64,000 nucleotides of DNA. Origin: Nemania diffusa (Eukaryota > Ascomycota > Sordariomycetes > Xylariales > Xylariaceae). The translations under genes and the position numbers were made by a program. Every line of letters starts with the position of its first letter. Within the stretch, counting starts at the first letter, position 1. The DNA lies in assembly GCA_038501195.1 (NCBI GenBank), contig JBBPUQ010000004.1:4230001-4294000 (forward strand), in the 5' to 3' direction. This document shows, in pieces, positions 48,317 through 61,379 of this stretch. The notes under the pieces were generated by a model. It was not told the DNA's origin, did no database searches, and saw only the letters and a program-made list of their open reading frames with translations.

Positions 48317-48350
<34 letters not shown>
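48317..48350. repeat. (TA)n dinucleotide run
   Basis: About 17 TA units, preceded by TTTA tetramers. Confidence 0.85.
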
Positions 48351-48361
<11 letters not shown>

Positions 48362-48937
48362 TTACTTATTTATATATATATATTTGTTATATAGTAATAG
48401 TAGCAATAATATAATAGCTATTATTTGTTTTTGTTTTATATTTATTTTTTTAAATAATATATTATAGTTTTAAAATTTCGTTTAAACTAAAAATAATAAT
48501 ATAATAAAAATATATAGCTTTTTAACTAAAAGCTAAATTTGTTAAGTTTTTATATAGTTATTTTATATAAATATATATTTATTTTTATATAAATAAATTT
48601 TTTTATATATTTTTAGCTAATATATTTAATTATATAATAAATTAAAAAAAATATTGTTTATATTGCTTTTTTTATTAATATTTCTTTTTAAATATTAGTT
48701 TTAAATATTTTTACAAACATTTAAACAAAGTTTATATATTAAAAAAAATATTTTCGAACTATTTTAATTTAAAGTTAAAATTTAGTTATATTGTTTTATA
48801 TTAATAACTTTTGAAATAGTTGTTAATGCTATATTAATATACTGTTTATTAAATATTGTTAAATTTTTAGTTTTTAAAAAAATATATATAATATATATGT
48901 TTAATGTTTATATAACGTTTGTTATTTTTAATATAGC

Positions 48938-48968
<31 letters not shown>

Positions 48969-49160
48969 GATTTAATTTTACTTTGTTTTTTATATAGTAG
49001 TTAAAAAATAACAAATTTAATTTTTTAGTTTTTTTTAACAATGTTTTTTTTATATATATTATATAAATGTTTTTTATATATATATATATTAAAATATTTT
49101 ATATTATATATAAATTGTTAAATATATATATATTTTTTAACTTTTTTTTAAATATAAAAG

Positions 49161-49340
49161 TTTGTTATATATATATTTATTAGTTAATTTAAAATAAAAA
49201 TATATTATATATATATATATTAATTAATATATAATAAATATATATTATATATATATATATTAATTAATATATAGTAAAAATATATTATATATATATATAG
49301 CTGTTAATATAAAATAAAGCTATGTTATATATAAATAGTT
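49161..49340. repeat. 40-bp tandem repeat, about 4.5 units
   Basis: Units start at 49161, 49201, 49241, 49281 and 49321. Units 2 and 3 are nearly identical; outer units are more diverged. Confidence 0.78.
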
Positions 49341-49414
49341 TTAAATATATATAACAAAAAAAAAAAAAAAATTTAATATAGTTTTAAATTTATAATTAAT
49401 ATAAACTTAAAGCT

Positions 49415-50090
49415 ATATATATTTTAATTAAAAATCGAACTTAAAATATATAGTAAATATTATATATATTACTGCTATATTATTAAAACTTGTTTATTAA
49501 AAGTAAGTTTTTTATAATATTTAAATATATATTTTTTTATATAAAAAAAAAAGCAGCTTTTGTATAAAAGTCGTTTTATATTATATAAAAATAAAATGTT
49601 TATAAAAAAAACTATATTTAAAATATATTATTAATAGTTATATATTTAAAATATATACTTTAATTAAAAATTAAATTTAAAATATATAAAAAAAATTATA
49701 TATGTTATTATTGTATTATTAAAACTTATTTATTAAAAGTAAATCTTTTGTAGTATTAAAGTATATATTTTTTTGTATAAAAAAAAAATAGCTTTTATTT
49801 AAAAATTGTTTTATATTATATAAAAATAAAATATTGTAAAAAAAAAATCAATATAGTTTAAAATTAATAGTTTTTATTATTAATTCTAAATTATATATAT
49901 TTTAATTAAAAATTAAATTTAAAATATATAAAAAAAATTGTATATATTATTATTATATTACTACAACTTGTTTATTAAAAATAAGTTTTTTGTAATGTTT
50001 TAAATATATATTTTTTTATATAAAAAAAAAAGCGGTTTTTATATAACAGTTATTTTTTTATTATATATTTATTTTTATTTTATTTATTAA
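49415..50090. repeat. About 240-bp tandem repeat, three units
   Basis: The landmark TATATATTTTAATTAAAAAT recurs at 49415, 49652 (one mismatch) and 49894, spacing 237 and 242 bp. Each is followed by the same order of motifs: TTAAAATATAT, an ACTTGTTTATTAAAA-like stretch, a poly-A run with AGC, and TTTATATTATAT. It ends where the older retrotransposon homology begins. Confidence 0.72.
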
Positions 50091-52135
50091 TGTTTTAATT
50101 TATATAATAAACTTATTAATAAATATTAAAATTTTAAATATTTAGTTTAGTTTTTGTTTTATAAATATATTAATAAAATTATTAGCGCTATTTATTTATT
50201 ATATTTTAAAATTTTTTCTTTTTTTATATAATTTATAAAATAATATAATATTAATTATAAGCTGTTTTTTTTGTGTTATTTTAAATTTAATTAAATAATT
50301 ATATAAAAATTTTAAATTTAAATATAAAACTGCTAAAATTGAAATAATTTTTAATATAATTAAAATTTGTTAAATTATTATATATAAAACAATTATACTA
50401 TTAAAATTATTAATTATATTATATAATTTATTTATAAATATATTGCAAATAATTTTTTTATATTTATTTAAATTTTAGTATATAATATTGCTAGTAATTT
50501 TAAAACTTAAATTATTTTTTATATATTATTTTATTATTAATATAATAATAAATTTAAATTATAAAATTATATTTATATTGTTTATAAATAATTTATTAAT
50601 AAATATAAACAATTTTATATAATTTAAATTTAATAATATAAAAATTAATTTATAATTAAAATTATTTATTTGTTATTAAATTTTTTAATTTAAATTTTTA
50701 ATATTATTTAATTAAAAGTTAGTTATTTATATAGTTACTAATAAATTATATATAATTTTTAGTTAATATATATTATTATTATATATTTTTTATATATATT
50801 ATAAAATATATTTTTAAATAGTTTTTTTTATATAATAATTAATTAAAACTAATTAGTTATTTTAGCTTTTTTAAATTAAAATTATATTATTTTTATATAA
50901 TAAAATAATTTATTTACTATTAAATTTAATTAAATAGTTTAATTAAAGTGTTTTTTTTAGTTTTATATAAAAGCTAATTTATTACAGTTTATGTTTTTTT
51001 TTTGCTAAAAAGTTTAATATAATAAAACTAAATATATTATTTATTTATAAATTTATAATATTAAAATTATTAATTTGTTTTATTATATATAAAAAATATA
51101 AATTATATATAAATATAAATATATTAAATTTTTTATAATAATATTAATAATATATTTTAAACTAATATAGTTTTAATTTAATTAGTTTATATAATAGTTA
51201 TATAATTTTTAAAATAATATTTTTAAAATATTTAAACTTTAGTTTAATTAATAGTTATATAAAAAATTTTTTTGCTAGTTTATTTTTTAATTATATATAT
51301 ATTTATATAATATTTTAAAGTTTATTTAAAATATTATAGTTATAAATTAATAAAAGTTTAAATATAAATAGTAATTTTTAATTTATTTGTTAAATAGTTA
51401 AAAATTAAATAAATATTAATTTTTTTTTAAAATTGTTATATTTTTATATAATAAGTTTTAATTTTTTATATAGTTTAGTTATTTTTTTTTTAACTTTTTA
51501 TATAAAATAAAACTTAAAAATTTAAATATTTTTATATTTTAGTTAATTATATTTAATAAATTAAAATATTTTTTATATAATAAAGTTATTAATTTTAATA
51601 ATGTTTGATTTTTTAAATAATATTTCGAGTATATTAATTATATTATTTTTTTATAGTTTTATTATTAATATATATATTTTTTATTTTTTTTGTTATAAAA
51701 AAATTATAGCTAGTTTATTATATAAAAGTTATATATATATTTATATTTTTTTTTAGTTTATTATATTTTTTTTATATAATAAAAGTTTAAAAATATTAAA
51801 CTTTTATTAAATTTATTTTTTAGTTTTTTAATAATTGTATTTTTTTTATATAATAGTAAAGTTTTATTTATATATATTAAAAATATATTAAACTATTTAT
51901 TAAATTAATAATAATATTTAATTTTTTAATTAATTAAATTTTATATAATTTATTTTAGTTTTACTTTTTTTTTTATATAAATATTTTATTTTTTAAAAAT
52001 AATAAAAATATATTATATATAACTAAACTATTATATTTATTAATTATATAATTAATTTTAACTTTTATATATTTTTTATATAATATTTTTATTACTTTTT
52101 TTATTATTTTAGCTTTTTATATAATATTTAATAAT
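50086..52135 (-). mobile_element. Older copia copy, left part (interrupted)
   Basis: Aligns by eye with the younger element's interior from about 52515 onwards. For example, AATATAATATTAATTATAAG at 50242 matches the same string with a TA-to-CG change at 52671, offset 2429. It is more decayed (almost no CpN left) and lacks a recognisable LTR on its left side. It breaks exactly at the insertion point of the younger element. Confidence 0.65.
52131..52135. repeat. Target-site duplication ATAAT, left
   Basis: Five bases directly before the left LTR, identical to 58022-58026 directly after the right LTR. A five-base duplication is usual for copia integrases. In such AT-rich DNA a chance match is possible, but the nested context supports it. 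Confidence 0.7.
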
Positions 52136-52431
52136 TGTTGGTGGAACTTTTTATACATATGTATACAAAAGGATTTAAAATAATCTGTGGGGTTTGGGGT
52201 TTATTTTCAGGTCCTAAGGTTTTATATTGATTTATATATATATTTTATAAAAAAAAGTATGACCAAAAAGGTTGTACATAAGTTATTTACATATGTGTGT
52301 GCATAGGACCTATAGGTCCTATAGATCCCAATAGGTCCCTATATTCCTTATTTATTTGGTTACCTGATAAAAGTCCTAGTCATATATACCTAGTATATAC
52401 ATACAAATTCTGTCAAATCATTGGTTCAACA
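52136..52431 (-). repeat. LTR (3' LTR of the copia element)
   Basis: 296 bp, the less decayed member of the pair. It aligns with 57726-58021 at a constant offset of 5590 without any indel. By my manual count about 57 positions differ, all transitions; this copy keeps G or C at about 48 of them. Confidence 0.88.
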
Positions 52432-53323
52432 TTAAAGATTCTTTTTTTTATACAGTAACTTTAGTTCTAATGTTAACTAATTCTTTGTCATTTCTTTTAC
52501 TATTTAACCGATTTATATATGCTTTTATTTATATAACTAGCTTGTTTATACTAACTAGTTTTTTTAATATTTAATTAAATACTTTTTTTATATAAACGTT
52601 TGCTAAATTGTTTTTATTATCAATTTATTATATTTTTATAATTTTATAATTTTTATACGCTTTTTGAAATAATATAATATCGATTATAAGTCACTTTTTT
52701 TGCATAGTTTTCAATTTAACTAAATATTTATATAAAAACTTAAAATCGGTATATATAACTAATAGTACAGTTAATAATTTTATTATATAAATAATTCTTT
52801 AAAAAGTTATACTAAATATAATAATATAGTTAAATCTATTAACTATATTATATAATTTATTTGCTAATATGTTATATATAATTTATTTATACTTAATTAA
52901 ATTTTAGTAAACAATATTGCTTTTAATTATAAAAATATTTTTTATATAGTTTTCATTAGCTAATATAATTATAAATTTAATTTAAAAACTCAAATTTTTA
53001 TTGTTTGCAAATACTTTGTCAATAAAAATAAAAATCTTTATACAACTAAAATTTAAAAATATATAATGTAATTTTTACTATATATTATTGATCTGCTATT
53101 ATATTTATATATTTAATGCTTTAATATTGTTTTTTAATAACTTTTAAACTTATATAACAATTAATAAATTATACAATGCTTTTAGTTAATATATTAATAC
53201 AATATATATACTTTAAGCTTACTAAACAACATATTGCTAAAAATAATTTTTCGTATAAAAATTAATAATATACAGTTGTTTAACTTGTTTTTATTAAATA
53301 AAAAAAAAATCTTATCGGTTTAT

Positions 53324-53527
53324 TTAGATTTTATTTCCGTTAAATTTAACAAAGTATTTAAGCATTAATTTCGCTTTCAATTTTGCACAAAATAATAGCT
53401 TGGTTTTTTTTTTATACAAAAATTTCTCAAATATAATATTAAAAATATCGTTTATTTGAAGTTTTATAATTGCAAATTTATTAGGTTTTTTTTTAGTATA
53501 TAATAAATATAAGTTATATATAAACAC
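53324..53527 (-). pseudogene. Copia reverse transcriptase fragment
   Basis: The only long open stretch in the block (67 codons). Recalled fungal copia RTs carry a core of LLYT...GF.IVGLQTDDT followed by a charged helix, AKPK..L and FNG. Here the same order reads LLYTKKK, FAIIKLQINDI, AKLKAKLML and VKFNGNKI. The second catalytic-site Asp of the DD pair position is preceded by Asn (IND for TDD), a G-to-A change. The rest of pol is too decayed to read. Evidence is family resemblance from memory, not an alignment run. Confidence 0.68.
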
Positions 53528-56500
53528 TTTTATGCTTAATTTTTAGCAATAATATCTATAATAAATTTTGTACTAATATAGTTCTAACTTAGCTAATTTA
53601 TATAATAGTTATATAATTTAAAATATAATGCTTGCTAAATATTTATTTTCTAGTTTTTTTAGTAAATAAATATAAATTTTTCAGTTTAATTTGTTATATA
53701 ACTATATATATATTTGTAAAATATTTTACAATTTTGTGTGCATATTATAATTTTAAATTAACAACAGTTTTAAAACTATAAGAAACTGTTGACTTATATA
53801 CTAGATTATTAGTACTTATATAAAAATTCAAACTTTGTTGTTATTTTTATAATTTTATATAATTAATTTAAACTTTTTATACAGTTTGGTCGTTTTATTT
53901 TTAACCTTTTATACAAACTTAGTTCAAAAAATTCTTATTTAGTTATATTAATCCAAGTTATATTGTATAAACTAAAATATACTTTAAGTCGCTAGTATAT
54001 TTATTTTAACTACATTTAATTGTTTAAAAAATATACTAAATATAATAATTATACTATTTTATTTCAATTATATAACTAAAGCATAATTGTTAACTTTTTT
54101 TAATATAAAATATTAATTACTAATAAATACAAATAACTTTTTTGATTTATTTTTATATCAAAGTTACAGCTATTTAATAGCTTAAAAAAAATTGTACAAA
54201 AAGTTATTTTTTTTATATAATAAATTAAATATAACTTTTTATCGATAATATAGTTTAATTTATATATAATAAAACTTAGCTAATTTATTTGTTATATCAA
54301 CTATAATATTACAATTTTTAATTGTAAAAATCTTATATAGTTTTATTTAGCTTTTTCGTTTTTTTTATACTATAATTTCATTTTAAAAAAATAAAAAAAA
54401 TACTTTATACAATAATACTAATTTATTTTTAATTTATATAGCTTAGTCAATATTAACTTTTATACAAATATTTCTTAATATTTTTATAGTTTTTTATATA
54501 GCTTTTGCTTTTTAAATAATTTTTAGCAAAAAAAATAAATTGCCGTTAATTTTAAAGTAAACTTTAAAAACTAGCAAAATAAATATAAAACTATTTAGTT
54601 TAGCTATATTATTTAAAGCTTTTATAACTATTTATAACACTGTTTTTTCATTTATATAATAACCGATTTTTTTATATAAAATATCAAATATATAACAAAA
54701 TAATATATATACCCGTTCGACTTTTTTAATAGCTTAATATGCTTTAACAAGCATTTTTTTATATAAAGCTCCAACTAATTATACATTATTGCAAAATTTT
54801 TCAAACAAAAAATTCGTACTAAAATTATATACAATATAATCAAACAGCTTTTAGTATATCAAAATCTAATATTAGCATAATATATCTTAAATATTATATA
54901 TACTTAAAAATTTCAAAAATTTAGCTACTTAAAACAAAATATTTATATTAATTATATATAAAATTAGTTATTTATTAATTTATATAACATTAATAATAAT
55001 TTCATAATTAAAATTACATTTGTTTTTTAATAAAAACTTAAATTTTTTTAAAACTTAGTTATACAATTAATAATAATAGCAAAACTTTTTAATTTTTTAA
55101 AATATCAAAACATTAATGTTATTATATTTAGCTTTTTATAATAATTTTACAAATTTTTTTATACAAAAGTATCTAAATCAACAATATAACTTTTAAAATT
55201 TTTGTTTTATAAAATAACCTGCAGTTTTTAATCAATTAACATTAAAAAACAAATATTTCTATTTTTATATAATTAATATTATTATATCATTTTATTATAT
55301 AATTATATTTTATACATTATTAAAATAAGTATATAATTAATTTATATTTTACAGCAACAATAAAAATAAAATCAATATATTTAAAATATAAAATTCAATT
55401 AATTCAATTAATATTAAAATCGTTATAATATTTATAGCTTTTAAACTTTTAATACTATTAAATTAAATTGCTATATTATTTAAAATTTAATTTATTTATA
55501 TAAAAAAGTTTTTTTATATAAAAACTTTAGCTTAAGCTTTTTTAGTAGTTAAAACTTTAGCTACATTAATATTTTATAAAATATTTTAGTACTTTATATT
55601 ATATTAACTATTTAAGTAAAAATTGTTTAATATTAACATTTAATTTTAAACATATATGTTTTTTTTTATTATATAATAAAAATATATTAAATTTATTAAA
55701 AATTAAACCGTTTTATTTTTAGTTTTAAAATTTAAATCATTATTAAATTTATTATTATATAAAAAATTTTTATTATTTTTGTAATTTAATATAAATATAT
55801 TATACTTTTTATATAATAAAACTTTTTACTTTAAAGTATTATATATAGCAAAATATTACTTTTTTATTTTTAATCTTTTTTATTAGCTGTAATTAATAAA
55901 TCAACAACTAAGCTTTTTGCAAATAAAACATTTTTTATTATTTTTATTATTTTTATTGTACAATTGCTATAATTTTTAATAAAAATTCTTTTTAAAGTTA
56001 TAACTATATAATCGTTTTAAATATTTAATATTATACTATTTGTTAACAAAATAAACATTTATTATACAATAGTAGTTTATTTTTTAATTAAAAAAAACTT
56101 GCAGTATTACTTATAAGTTAAAAAATAAAGCTTTATATATAAGTTTTTAACTAATTAAAACAAGTTTAAGTTTAAATATATTAAAATATACTTATACAAC
56201 TGTTATATAAAATAGTATTTCTTTATAATAGCTAAGTTTTAAAATATATTATATAAATTAAAGTTTATTAATTATAGTTTTTAATATTTTAAACATTGTT
56301 TTTATTAAATTATTTTATTTTATTTATACAAAAGTAATAATAATCTAGTTAATTTAATACTAACTATAGTTAATTATTATATTAAAATAATTATTAAACA
56401 TTATATAAATTTTGTTTTATTTATATATCAAACTAATATAGTTAAAATAATATTATTTAGCTTTTTTTTTTAATACAAAAAAAAATACTATATAATATTA

Positions 56501-57725
56501 TCTTTTAGTAATTTTAAATTAACAATATATTAAAATAAAAACTTAAACTTTATTATATAATATATTATATAGTTTATTACTATAATTCTAGTTAAATCGC
56601 TATATTTTAATAAATACAATAAATTAAGCTGTTTTAATTAAACTATTATAAATAATCCAAATAAAAAAAAGTTTATATAATTGATTTTTATATATAAGTA
56701 AAAACACAAAATACACAGTAAAAATCTCAAAAGTAAATATAAATTTTTAAATCTTTATTTATACAAAAAAACTAAATATTTAATTATTTATATTAAATAT
56801 AATATAATATACTAATATTGCTAGCTTTAATATAGCCGATTATAATACCAAATAGTCCATTTATACAATTAAAAGTTCTAATATACTTACTGATATAAAT
56901 ACTAAAGCTATTTATATAAATATATTATTATTTAATTTTTTATTATTATTATTATCGCTAAATTTTTTAAATATATATATAAATTTATTATTACATATAT
57001 TTTTATATATTTTAATTTTTTTATTGTTTACAGTTATTATAATAAATATATATTTAAATATATAACTAATATTTATAAACATAAATTTTGTTTAGCTTTT
57101 AAAATTTATTGCAAATGTTTATACAAACTATTTGCTTTTGATTTTTAGTTATATATATTTCTTTAAACATTATATAAAATATATAAACATTTATATTAAA
57201 ATAATTAAATCATTTAAATTAATAATAATATTTTAATATTTAAAATCAGTTTTGTTTTTTTATTTAAAAATGTTAATACTGCTTTTTTTAGTTATATTTT
57301 CGTATAAAAATAAATATAGTTTTTTGTTTAAAGATTTAAAGTGATTAGTTTTAACTGCTACAGCTGCAGCTATTATAACTAATTTTGTTACAAGTTTTAA
57401 TATAATTATAAAAAAAAGTAAATATAAAAGTAAAAAAATAAATAAGTAAATAAAATAGTTAAAAAGTTAAATATATAAAATAATTTATAGTTTTATTAAT
57501 TTTTATATAAAAATAACTAAATATTATATAAAAAAAGTTCTTAACTTTGCAATAATTAAGTTTTTTTATTTAATAGTTAATTTAACTTTTTTTTTATTAA
57601 TTAATGCAAATAATAGTTCATTTTTTATACAAAAAGTAAAAAATTTAGCATAAAAGCTACTTTATAGCTAAGCTTCGCTTTTTCATTTTGTTAATCTATA
57701 ATCACATTTTATAATTATTGATTAG

Positions 57726-58021
57726 TATTAATAAAACTTTTTATATATATATATACAAAAAAATTTAAAATAATCTATAAAGTTTAAAGTCTGTTTTTAA
57801 ATCCTAAAGTTCTATATTGATTTATATATATATTTTATAAAAAAAAATATAACTAAAAAAATTGTACGCAGGTTATTTACATATATATGTGCATAAAACT
57901 TATAAGTCTTATAAATCCCAGTAGGTCTTTATATTCTTTATTTATTTAATTATTTAATAAAAGTCTTAGTTATATATACTTAGTATATATATACAAGTCC
58001 TATTAAATCATTAGTTCAACA
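57726..58021 (-). repeat. LTR (5' LTR of the copia element)
   Basis: 296 bp, partner of 52136-52431 and much more decayed: A or T at about 48 of the 57 differing positions, while it retains G or C at about nine where the other copy has A or T. Its left end is TATTAATAAAAC against TGTTGGTGGAAC in the partner. Confidence 0.88.
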
Positions 58022-58026
58022 ATAAT
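58022..58026. repeat. Target-site duplication ATAAT, right
   Basis: Matches 52131-52135. Removing one copy plus the element rejoins the older copy without a gap. Confidence 0.7.
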
Positions 58027-60300
58027 AAAAATAAATTTTAATTAATTTTTAAATATATATTAAAAATTAATAAAATAAATTTAAAACTATTTAGTTTTAT
58101 AATATTATTTAAAGCTTTAATTATTATTTATAAAATTAATTTTTATTTTATATAATAATTTATTTTTATTTTAAAAATATTATATATATATTAAAATAAT
58201 TTATATATATTTTTTATTTTGTTTATTATTTAATAAGTTTTAATAAATATTATATAATATTATATATTTATTATTTATATATAGTTTTAAAATTTTTTAA
58301 ATAAAAAATTAATATTTAAATTATAAATAATATAATTTAATAGTTTTTAATATATATTAATTTAATATTTATATAATATTTTTTATATATTATATATAAA
58401 TATAAATTTTAAAAATATTACTATTTAAAAAAATATTATAATATTAATAATATAAAAAATTTGTTTATTGTTTATTTATATAATATTAATTATTATTTTA
58501 TAATTAAAATTATAGTTATTTTTAATCGAAAATTTAAAATGTTAAAATATTTAATTATATAATTAATAATAATAATAAAACTTTTAAATCTTTTTTAAAA
58601 TTAAATAGTTTATATTATATTTTATATAATTAAATATTTTATATAAATATTTTATATAAAAATATTTAAAACAATAATATAACTATTAAAGTTTTGTTTT
58701 TATAAAATATATATTAATTTTATATAAATTTATATTAAAAAATAAATATTTTTATTTATATATAATAAAAATAGTTTTTTTATTATATTGTATAATTAAA
58801 TTTTTTATATTATTAAAATATATTTTTAAAAAAAATAAAAATAATATTATAATATTAAAAATATAATAAGTTATTATATTTAATATATTTTTTATTTATA
58901 TAGTATTAATTGTAATAATTATATAGCTGTTATTAAAATAAATATATATTATTTTTAATATTTAATTTATTTTTATATAAAAATATATTTAAAAATAAAC
59001 TTTTAGTTGTATTTTTTTTATTATTAAATAATTAAAAACACTTATATTTTATAATTTATTTTAATATTTTATATAATATTAATTATTTAATATAAACTAG
59101 TTAAATAAAATAATAATATTTTAATTTTAAATGTTTTTATTTATTATATAATATATAAATATATTGTTTATAAAAAACTAAATTGATTAATTTTTTTATT
59201 TTTTGTTAATTTTTTAGTTATTTTTATTTAATTTTAATTTAATATACTTTTTATATTTTATAAAATATATTAAAAACTAATTAAATATTAATATATAATT
59301 AAAAATTGTTTTATATAAATTAAAATATATATTTTTAATATAAGTTTTTTTTTAAAATATATAATTAATTAATTAATAATTTAGCTTTTTATATATAAAA
59401 CATTTTTTGTTTATATAAAAGTTTTAAATAAATTGTTTTTTTAATTATATAAAATTTTATTAAATATTAAATAAATTTAAAGATTTTTATATATTTTTAA
59501 ATTAAAAACTTTTTATATAATTGTTTTAATAATATTTTTAATTAATAAAATATATATTATTTATTTTTTATATAAAATGTTTTAACTTATTTTTATTTAT
59601 TATTTAAAAACAAGCTTATAAATTAATAAAAAAGTTTTTATATATAAGTTTTTAAAATATTAAAGTTATTGCTAATTTTAATATATTTTAATATATTTAT
59701 ATAATAGTTATACTAAATTAAATTTTATTTTAATAGTTTATATTAAAAACTTGTTATATTTTTATAAACTTTATAATTATAATATTAAATATATTATAAA
59801 TAAATAAATCGAAGTTTTTTTTTTTAGTTTATATAAAAGTAATATTAGTTTAATTAATTTAATATTAGCTATAGTTTATATTAATATTAAAATAAATATT
59901 TATTATATAATAAATTTTATTTTATATTTTTTTTAGTTTAATATTATATATATAAAAGTTTTTTATATAATTTTTTAATATTGTTAAAAAAATAATATAG
60001 TATTAGTTTTTTGTTATTTTAAATTGTTAGTATATATTAATAAATAATTATGTTTTATTATATAACAAATTATATAGTTTGTTAAAATAATTTTTTTTTT
60101 TTTTTATATTTTTTAAAAAATAATATATTTTTTTAGTAAAATTATTTTATTTTATACATTTTAAATTAAAAATAATTTAAAAAATATATTTAATATTATT
60201 AAATTAAATATTATATAAATATAAAATTGTTATTTAAAAATATATAAAAAATAATATATTATAAAATATTTATAAATTAGTTAAAAATTTAGCTTATAAT
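58022..60300 (-). mobile_element. Older copia copy, right part
   Basis: Continues the older element where 52135 stops. CTATTTAGTT at 58087 matches 54591 (offset 3496), followed by the same series of motifs (ATTATTTAAAGCTTT). Homology is still readable around 59825-59935 (against about 56335-56430) and 60005-60090. The right end is not resolved; it fades by about 60.8 kb, where G+C rises slightly. Confidence 0.65.
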
Positions 60301-61098
60301 TAATAATTGTTATATATTAATATATAAAATTAAAAATATATTTATATTTAATAATTAGTTATATAAATAGTTTATTGTTTTTTTGTATAAATATTTAAAA
60401 ATATATATTTAAAATTAGTTTTAACTATATTAGTTTTAATTAAAATATATTTATATTATTTATAATTATATAAAACTATTAATTTAAAATAAATAAATTA
60501 AATATTTATATAAAAAGTAATAAAATCGATTAAATAATTAAAAAAAAAGCTTATTTATTATTATTAAATAAATATTAATTTTATATAATTTATATAAGTT
60601 TTATTTATTATTTTATATTATTGTTGCTATTATATTATATGTTTTTTTATTTTAAAATATTAAATAATTTTTATTGAACTAATTTATTTATTTAATTTTA
60701 TATTTTATATATTTTATATTTAAAGTTTTTTATTAAAATAGCAATGTTAGTTGTAGTTAATATATATTTAAATTTTTTTTATATAATTTGCTATTTGTTT
60801 ACTAAGTAGTTAGCTATATTTTGTTATATATAACACTAGCGAGCTTTTAATAAGCTTATACAACTTATATATATATGTTATATATACAAAGATTTTTTTT
60901 TAAATATAAAAATAATAATAATATTATATAATTATAATATTATATTCTGTTTTAGTTCTGCTATATATAATCGATTATATAAAGCTAAATTAATATTAAT
61001 TAGTAGTTATATTAGCTCTTTTTATTTAACAGCAATATATTACAAATTAATAAAATTTAAAAACAAAAGCTAACTAAAATAATTTTCAAATTTTAATT

Positions 61099-61379
61099 AT
61101 ATAAATATACTTTTTTTAACTTAGCAAAAAATGTTTACTTTTATATTATGTTCTAAGTTTATTTTTATATATATATACTTTTTTTTACTTAGTAAAAAAT
61201 GCATATATTATTATATGCACAAAAAAATCAAGTTTTTTATTATATAAACATATTTCTTTTAATTTAGTAAAAAATATTTCTATATAAAAAAAGCAATAGT
61301 AAGCAATATTGCTATTTAAAAAATTTTTATTATTTATATTCAATTGTATAAATATACTCCTTTTTATTTAGCAAAAAAC
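61099..61379. repeat. Four dispersed copies of a 33-35-bp motif
   Basis: The motif TATAAATATAC-T(n)-ACTTAGCAAAAAAT recurs at about 61099, 61168, 61240 and 61347, spacing 69, 72 and 107 bp. It is probably a diverged tandem array with one expanded unit. Confidence 0.65.

Larger units (their letters stand above)
52136..58021 (-). mobile_element. Full-length Ty1/copia-type LTR retrotransposon, RIP-mutated
   Basis: A 5,886-bp unit bounded by two 296-bp direct repeats with TG...CA-type ends (TGTTG/CAACA) and flanked by ATAAT. The reverse-transcriptase relic reads on the minus strand about 0.9 kb inside the left LTR. The left LTR is therefore the 3' LTR, and the order RT then RNase H space then LTR fits copia. 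On the minus strand a purine-rich run (AAAAAAAGAA) sits just before the 3' LTR, a candidate polypurine tract. All frames are destroyed by stops; mobility would require helper proteins and is unlikely. It sits inside an older copy of the same family. Confidence 0.83.
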
